Assembly (NCBI GenBank): GCA_021736565.1
Contig: JAIPFO010000073.1
Location: forward strand, 1-11,780
Direction: 5' to 3'
Length of the DNA: 11,780 nucleotides
Source of the DNA: Phycisphaerae bacterium
Lineage (GTDB): Bacteria > Planctomycetota > Phycisphaerae > Sedimentisphaerales > SM23-30
The first letter of the stretch is position 1. Every line of letters begins with the position of its first letter. A program made the translations under genes and the position numbers. This document shows positions 7,602-11,780 of this stretch, one piece after another. The notes beneath the pieces are model-generated. The model searched no databases. It saw nothing but the letters and a program-made list of their open reading frames with translations, and had not been told where the DNA came from.

Positions 7602-7943
7602 TGTATACCTCCTGGAAGAAGTTTTTTAAGTAATTCGATGTCGATCTCCGATTGGGGAGCAAAATCCTTTGAACCGGCATAATGCAGCAAGCTGTGCAAT
7701 AACTGGCGAGCCTCAGGCTTTTCCTGATGACCGAGCAGGTCCATCGCGCAGATGAGCATCTTACCTGTGCCGACCTTCATTTCGGCAATAAGACCGAGTT
7801 TGCTGTTACGCACAAAATTGTCGATCACCCGAACGATCGGGCGGTAATCTTTCGGTGTATCATCAAACTGGTGCCATGGCGGAATTAACGCAAACGCCAT
7901 GAAGCATTACAAGCAGGATTAATTGTATAACACTATATATCAA
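7598..7943 (-). pseudogene. Core-deleted GH2-type glycoside hydrolase remnant
   Basis: The head uses TTG 7941-7943 with AGGAG seven bases upstream and encodes a signal-peptide-like MIYSVIQLILLVMLHGVCVN followed by SAMAPV, then TGA at 7863-7865. In the +1 shifted frame, from about 7885 to the stop at 7598, the sequence encodes FDDTPKDYRPIVRVIDNF, KLGLIAEMKVGTGKMLICAMDL, EARQLLHSLLHYAGS, IDIELLKKLL. I recognise this as the extreme C-terminus of long GH2-type enzymes of planctomycete and Bacteroidetes glycan loci (normally about 900-1100 residues). About 90 residues remain; the sugar-binding domains and the TIM barrel with its catalytic glutamates are absent. The head has no Lys or Arg before the hydrophobic core, so the original start may have been ATG 7946-7948 (ATG GGT) with one base since lost. 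The stop overlaps the next gene's ATG (ATGA). A free-standing small gene from ATG 7900 is possible but less likely, because that ATG has no good SD. Confidence 0.78.
7608..7613 (-). promoter_or_regulatory. Strong Shine-Dalgarno of the GH63-like gene
   Basis: AGGAGG lies six bases before ATG 7601 and inside the last codons (Gly-Gly-Ile-Gln) of the broken GH2 gene. The position means a deletion reaching the very end of the GH2 gene would damage expression of the next gene, which may be why the tail survives. Confidence 0.85.
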
Positions 7944-7950
7944 CCCATCA

Positions 7951-7955
7951 CTCCT
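7951..7955 (-). promoter_or_regulatory. Shine-Dalgarno overlapping the URO-D-like stop codon
   Basis: AGGAG shares bases with the TAG stop (7954-7956) of the URO-D-like gene. It stands seven bases before TTG 7943, and only two bases before the ATG at 7948, which is too close. The arrangement shows that a gene once started here in tight operon linkage, and it supports the TTG (or a damaged ATG) as the head of the GH2 remnant. Confidence 0.6.
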
Positions 7956-8967
7956 ATGATTTAAATCCCGGTTGATTTTGAGCCTCCTGGATAAATGCCA
8001 GCATATTGCCAAGGCTTGTGTCCCCTTCCACCGAATGAGAAGGCGAAAAGATATAATTGCCCTCCGCGCCCAGTTTCAGCAACCGTCTTGATTCATTCTG
8101 GACATCTTCCACGCTGCCATACGGCAACGTCTTTTGGATCGAAAGCCCGCCATGGAAAGACAGTTTTCCACGATATTGTTTTAGCAGCATTTCAGTATCC
8201 ATGACTTCCGGTTGAAATGGGTTAAAGCAATCTACACCGATGTCGATCAAGTCATCAAACAGTTCATCTACATCTCCGCAGGAATGGATCATCACATATT
8301 TGCCTGCATCTTTAACGGTCTTGTACATTCGCTTTAATTGTGGATAAATAAATGTCTTCCAGAGCTCCGGCCCCATTTGCAGGCCTTGCTGCTGGCCCCA
8401 GTCATCGCCAAAATAAACGGCGTCAATGTCATAGGTTAACGCCTTATTGATCTGTTTGATATTATAGTCGGTTATCGCCGTCAGCAGCTCATGGACGAAA
8501 TCCGGGTTCACGATAAAGTCCATCATCAGGTTTTCCATACCGCGAAGGGTCCAGGCACGTTCATACAGAGAAAATCCCATCTCGAAAAGCCGAAACAGGT
8601 CGCCTTTGGAATCGATTGAGCGGGTAATGTTTTCAAAAAAACGCGGATCAAGCGGGTCTGGGAAAGTGTACCCGGCCAGCGTTGGCTTTGAAAGGATGCA
8701 TCCCTTAACGATGCCGATATCTTTATCGATACTGCGGTCCCAAACCACGCCAAAAACATCCTGAACACAGTCATTTTCAATGTCCTTGAAAAAGCCGATG
8801 TCGCTGCCAAGTCGCAAAATGTGATTATGAACCGTGGCCTCAAGGTCTGTTGTCCCGTAGTGTTCCAGAAGCCGGTCCTGGGCTTCCCGGGTGAACTTGA
8901 ATGACCAGGGGACATAAGGAGCCCGCTGTCCATCGAGAACACATTTGACAACATTTCGTTTATTCAC
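7954..8967 (-). CDS. Uroporphyrinogen decarboxylase-like / MtaA-type methyltransferase family protein
   Basis: A 337-residue cytoplasmic protein (no signal peptide) of the URO-D/CmuA/MtaA TIM-barrel superfamily, at the family's usual length. Marks are DAVYFGDDWGQQQGLQMGPE (182-201), PQLKRMYKTVKDAGKYVMIH, HSCGD (228-232) with the His-x-Cys zinc ligands seen in corrinoid:CoM methyltransferases, LSFHGGLSIQKTLPYG, and FSPSHSVEGDT. The N-terminal RQAGR substrate motif of true HemE is absent, so I do not assign haem synthesis. The third zinc-ligand cysteine that I would expect near FSPSHS is a serine or missing. Relatives often lie beside glycosidase genes in Lentisphaerota and Planctomycetota; handling a methyl group from methylated sugars is a possible role, but inferred. 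The start is GTG 8967 with AAAGG about seven bases upstream; ATG is not available nearby. It is 73 bases downstream of GH106 and directly followed by the GH2 remnant's SD. Confidence 0.85.
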   Translation of the reverse strand: MNKRNVVKCVLDGQRAPYVPWSFKFTREAQDRLLEHYGTTDLEATVHNHILRLGSDIGFFKDIENDCVQDVFGVVWDRSIDKDIGIVKGCILSKPTLAGYTFPDPLDPRFFENITRSIDSKGDLFRLFEMGFSLYERAWTLRGMENLMMDFIVNPDFVHELLTAITDYNIKQINKALTYDIDAVYFGDDWGQQQGLQMGPELWKTFIYPQLKRMYKTVKDAGKYVMIHSCGDVDELFDDLIDIGVDCFNPFQPEVMDTEMLLKQYRGKLSFHGGLSIQKTLPYGSVEDVQNESRRLLKLGAEGNYIFSPSHSVEGDTSLGNMLAFIQEAQNQPGFKS

Positions 8968-9040
8968 AAATTACCTTTCAATCTATCGCATTTGCACTTG
9001 TATTAAATCAGTAGCCTTGTAGTGCGATCGTATGATCCTG

Positions 9041-11780
9041 TTACTTTTGCAATGTCACAGGGCCAAGCAGTCCGGAGACCAAGGGTTTTCCCTCCACCTT
9101 TTTATCCCTGTAAAGATGCCATACATTGGTTTTGGTGAATCGCTTCGCCTCGGGCAGTTTCCAATCGCCAACCAACCGGTTGGCCCACAGGTTGGTCACA
9201 TCAATTTCCAGCGTGTTATTGTTCTGTTTTACGGCGTCGCTTATTTCAATGCGAAAAGGCACCGTCCAAAGTGTTCCAAGTGTTTGGCCATTGAGCCGCA
9301 CCTCACAGAGATTCTTGACCTCTCCCAGGTCCAGGAAAAGTTTTTCACCTGGCTTCCAGTTTTGTTCTGCCACATCAAACTTTTTGATATAAGTAGCGGT
9401 GCCGGAATAATACTTGATGCCCTCCTCATTCCTGGCTGTCCAGCTTTCAAGTTGATCGAATCGAACAGATTCCGGACCGCCCCATTTCGGATCAAATTTT
9501 ACTGTCCAGGGTCCGTCCAGTTCTATAAGGGAGGAATAAACCGGGAAATTCCCGGTGGCCGTCGCTGGGGTGCCCAGGTGCCTGAATACGATAAACATGG
9601 AGCCAAAAGGTGCGAATTCCAACGACAGTGAAGTTGTTTCCCCCTTTTGTGTGAACTTCGCCGCCGGTCGAATAGAACCGGTGATCGGGTCCCATATCTC
9701 CGGAACCTTGCCGCTGACGCGAAACGTGCAAGCGATATTTTTCTCCCATCGATCGTTACGGTTAGCAACATAATAGATCTCGGCCTGGGATGTGTTCCTG
9801 TGAATAAAGTCTATATAGGTGTTAGACTTGCCGGAAAACTGAAAGTCAGGGGCAATGCCATCGGAAGTCAGAATGTCACGCTCCGCTGTCCCCCAGAAAA
9901 CCCGGCCTTTGCCATATTCATGTTTTGTAACATTTACGCCGTCGCAATCGCCCCAGAGCTTATTAGCCAGTTTTTGTACCGTGACATCACATTGTGGATA
10001 ATTCTTAAGCCCCGGGTCCTTTACCGGTTTGGGGCCGACTATGGTAGCGCCGGCGCCGACCAGATCTTTGATCTTTTCGAGAAGCTCCACGGACATGGTA
10101 TCCTGGTCGGGCAGTACCAAAAGACGATAGCTCATCCCGTCGGGAAGGACAATGCGTCCATTCTCAACAGACATACGGTTCAGGATGACATCGGCGTTGC
10201 AGTAATCGTAATCATACCCCAGGCCCAGATTCTTAAAGACGTGCTTAATCCTGTTGGGGTTTCTGGTTGGTTCGGGGATATTGTTGCCTAAATAGTAACA
10301 GACATCCCCGACAAAAAGCCCTTGCGAAAGCATCTGCTGACAGCGTGAAATCCAGGTGAGCCATGGTTTAGCGTGCCGCCACCAGGTCAGATTGGGATTG
10401 AAATGAGTACCGGCGAAATACTCGTAGCCCGGCACGCCATCTTGCTGGCGATTACAGGTTGATTCATGAAAAAAGAAACGGTTGATCCCCTCACAAAAAG
10501 CAATATCGGCAGCCTGTTTCATCGATCGCGGGTCCTCGATCCAATGGCCTATCAGCGAGGTAAACGCTTCTGCGCCGGCCCACTTTTTTCCATAGATATG
10601 TGCCGCCGAGCCGGTTTGCTTGCCAACCCAATTTTGATTGTAGCCTGTCTCATTTGGCAGGTATGCATCGTAAGGCATCCAGAATTCCCCCATGGGGATA
10701 TCACATTGTCCGAGGTTTTTCAACCCGTCCATGGGAGCGTTCATGGGCCAACTGGGACCGGCCGCTTCATTATGCGTGCCAAGGCCGTCTGCATGGGCCA
10801 ACTCTGTCAACCGGCCGTAATGATTGTCAGCCATGGCATCGGCAAAGGTTTTGAGAAAATCAAAACGGAAACGATTTGAAATCTCATCTTTGGCTGAGGG
10901 GTCCGCTAAAACGCGAATATAGGGTTTGATACTGTACCCGCGGTATTTCTGGAAATCATTTACAAAGTTATCACTCCAGGTCGGATACCCGTTCTCCCAG
11001 GAGTCATCATGTAAATATTTGAGTGTTTTGCCGGCCAGAGGCCCGGCGTCGTCAATGAGAACCGATGCCATGGATTTGTAATGGAAGTCCAGTGCCGACT
11101 GGCTCCAGCCGTCAATATGAAGCCCTTTGCCGGTATCACTGGGAAAAGCAGTCTTCACCAGGCTGCTCTTGTAGCCGAACCGCAGTATGACCCATTTGCC
11201 TGTGGGGACATTCCAATCGAGCCGGCCGTCCGGACGCATTTGAGACGTCAGGTCAATCAGCGTTGCCCTGTCACTAATGCGGCTGTTTTCCGGATAGGCC
11301 TGCACGGCAACGTCACGATACTGAGCCCCGGGAGGAAGCGGCAGGATCACAGAGAAATGGTCAGGGCCTGTGACTTTGGTCATGGAGAACGCGTGTTCTT
11401 TCATGCCGTATTCGGGTGTGACCCATGGCCCTCCCGTACACCATCCGCTGGCCAGGTTAACGCTGACTCCCAAATGGAGCCTGTTCGCCTCCCTGAGAGC
11501 ATGCTTAAAAAGGTTCCTCCATTCGGTTCCCATAAAGCGAGGGCCTGAGGGCATGGGCTCTTTACCCGGGTTTCCGCCTGCGTCAACGATAAGAACGCCG
11601 CCGATTCCCTTGGCTCTAAATTCCTCCAGGTCCCGGGTGATCGCTTCTCGGTCCACCAGGCTGTTGAGCCACCACCAGAAAACCCTTGGCTTGGCCGAAT
11701 CGGGCGGCGTTATGAATCCCTGGGTGAGATCCGGGCCGCTTCGTTTCTTGGCCTTGCTTAAGAGGATCTGCTTGCGGAAC
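9041..11780 (-). CDS. GH106 alpha-L-rhamnosidase (5' end beyond the window)
   Basis: The frame is open from the right edge to TAA 9041-9043, about 913 codons. It continues past the GTG at 11656 with the conserved family N-terminus KPRVFWWWLNSLVDRE, so 11656 is not the start; only a signal peptide and some 20-40 residues should be missing. Family marks in order: KGIGGVLIVDAGGNPG, LGVSVNLASGWCTGGPWVTPE, LKYLHDDSWENGYPTWSDNF, GLGTHNEAAGPSWPMNAPMD, GAEAFTS (near 10565) and FFFHES (near 10465), each with a glutamate that could be catalytic, then YEYFAGTHFNPNLTWW. The C-terminus is a GH2-like galactose-binding sandwich (YYSGTATYIKKFDV, LFLDLGEVKNLCEVRLNG, LGTLWTVPFRIEI). GH106 enzymes are inverting alpha-L-rhamnosidases acting on rhamnogalacturonan, rhamnose-rich exopolysaccharides or glycosides, normally exported. 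At about 940 residues in total it would be slightly short for the family. It is the first cluster gene seen here; the promoter lies outside the window. Confidence 0.92.
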   Translation of the reverse strand, partial: FRKQILLSKAKKRSGPDLTQGFITPPDSAKPRVFWWWLNSLVDREAITRDLEEFRAKGIGGVLIVDAGGNPGKEPMPSGPRFMGTEWRNLFKHALREANRLHLGVSVNLASGWCTGGPWVTPEYGMKEHAFSMTKVTGPDHFSVILPLPPGAQYRDVAVQAYPENSRISDRATLIDLTSQMRPDGRLDWNVPTGKWVILRFGYKSSLVKTAFPSDTGKGLHIDGWSQSALDFHYKSMASVLIDDAGPLAGKTLKYLHDDSWENGYPTWSDNFVNDFQKYRGYSIKPYIRVLADPSAKDEISNRFRFDFLKTFADAMADNHYGRLTELAHADGLGTHNEAAGPSWPMNAPMDGLKNLGQCDIPMGEFWMPYDAYLPNETGYNQNWVGKQTGSAAHIYGKKWAGAEAFTSLIGHWIEDPRSMKQAADIAFCEGINRFFFHESTCNRQQDGVPGYEYFAGTHFNPNLTWWRHAKPWLTWISRCQQMLSQGLFVGDVCYYLGNNIPEPTRNPNRIKHVFKNLGLGYDYDYCNADVILNRMSVENGRIVLPDGMSYRLLVLPDQDTMSVELLEKIKDLVGAGATIVGPKPVKDPGLKNYPQCDVTVQKLANKLWGDCDGVNVTKHEYGKGRVFWGTAERDILTSDGIAPDFQFSGKSNTYIDFIHRNTSQAEIYYVANRNDRWEKNIACTFRVSGKVPEIWDPITGSIRPAAKFTQKGETTSLSLEFAPFGSMFIVFRHLGTPATATGNFPVYSSLIELDGPWTVKFDPKWGGPESVRFDQLESWTARNEEGIKYYSGTATYIKKFDVAEQNWKPGEKLFLDLGEVKNLCEVRLNGQTLGTLWTVPFRIEISDAVKQNNNTLEIDVTNLWANRLVGDWKLPEAKRFTKTNVWHLYRDKKVEGKPLVSGLLGPVTLQK

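Noticed and set aside
11654..11656. GTG as the start of the GH106 gene
   Set aside because: The same frame continues upstream to the window edge with the conserved FWWWLNS motif, so the true start lies outside the window.
1..11780. tRNA, rRNA, CRISPR array, insertion sequence or prophage
   Set aside because: I saw no tRNA-like cloverleaf, no regularly spaced repeats, no transposase and no integrase on either strand.

Overview
The window appears to be bacterial chromosome from a glycan-degrading organism. I favour a member of the PVC superphylum (Planctomycetota, Lentisphaerota or Kiritimatiellota-like). The grounds are the mix of GH106 and GH78 alpha-L-rhamnosidases, a sialate O-acetylesterase-type enzyme, a planctomycete-style SGNH hydrolase, a URO-D-like protein inside a glycosidase cluster, and an APC permease fused to a PTS EIIA-like domain. 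This placement is inference from gene content; no marker gene in the window fixes it.

Layout: the left edge (1-170, + strand) holds the last 55 codons of a sigma-70 family factor (region 4). Everything else is on the minus strand and is transcribed right to left. In transcription order: a GH106 alpha-L-rhamnosidase whose 5' end lies beyond the right edge (11780-9041); a URO-D/methyltransferase-like protein (8967-7954); a broken GH2-type gene (7943-7598); a Tat-type-signal (alpha/alpha)6 glycosidase of GH63/MGH1-like type (7601-6237); a large secreted three-domain protein joining a beta-propeller, an SGNH esterase and a sialidase-like propeller (6004-3179); a broken chimera of a sialate O-acetylesterase start and a GH78 rhamnosidase end (3046-2469); a 440-base gap with palindromic structure; and an APC-type permease with a C-terminal EIIA-like domain (2026-179), which ends 8 bases from the sigma factor's stop.

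The right three quarters read as one catabolic cluster for a rhamnose-containing, probably acetylated, polysaccharide. GH106 (and once GH78) would release L-rhamnose, the GH63-like and once-present GH2 enzymes would trim other sugars, and the SGNH domain (and once the acetylesterase) would remove ester groups. Tight spacing supports co-transcription of the first four genes: a stop codon overlapping a Shine-Dalgarno, and an ATGA stop/start overlap.

The most striking feature is repeated internal deletion. Two genes keep only their head (start codon, signal peptide) and tail (last roughly 90-120 codons plus stop), with the core gone and the frame shifted at the join. One of them joins the start of one enzyme family to the end of another. 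The neighbouring 941-residue protein is an in-frame fusion of three units that I know as separate proteins. Together these suggest a locus being compacted by deletion, or a mis-assembly, which read mapping would separate.
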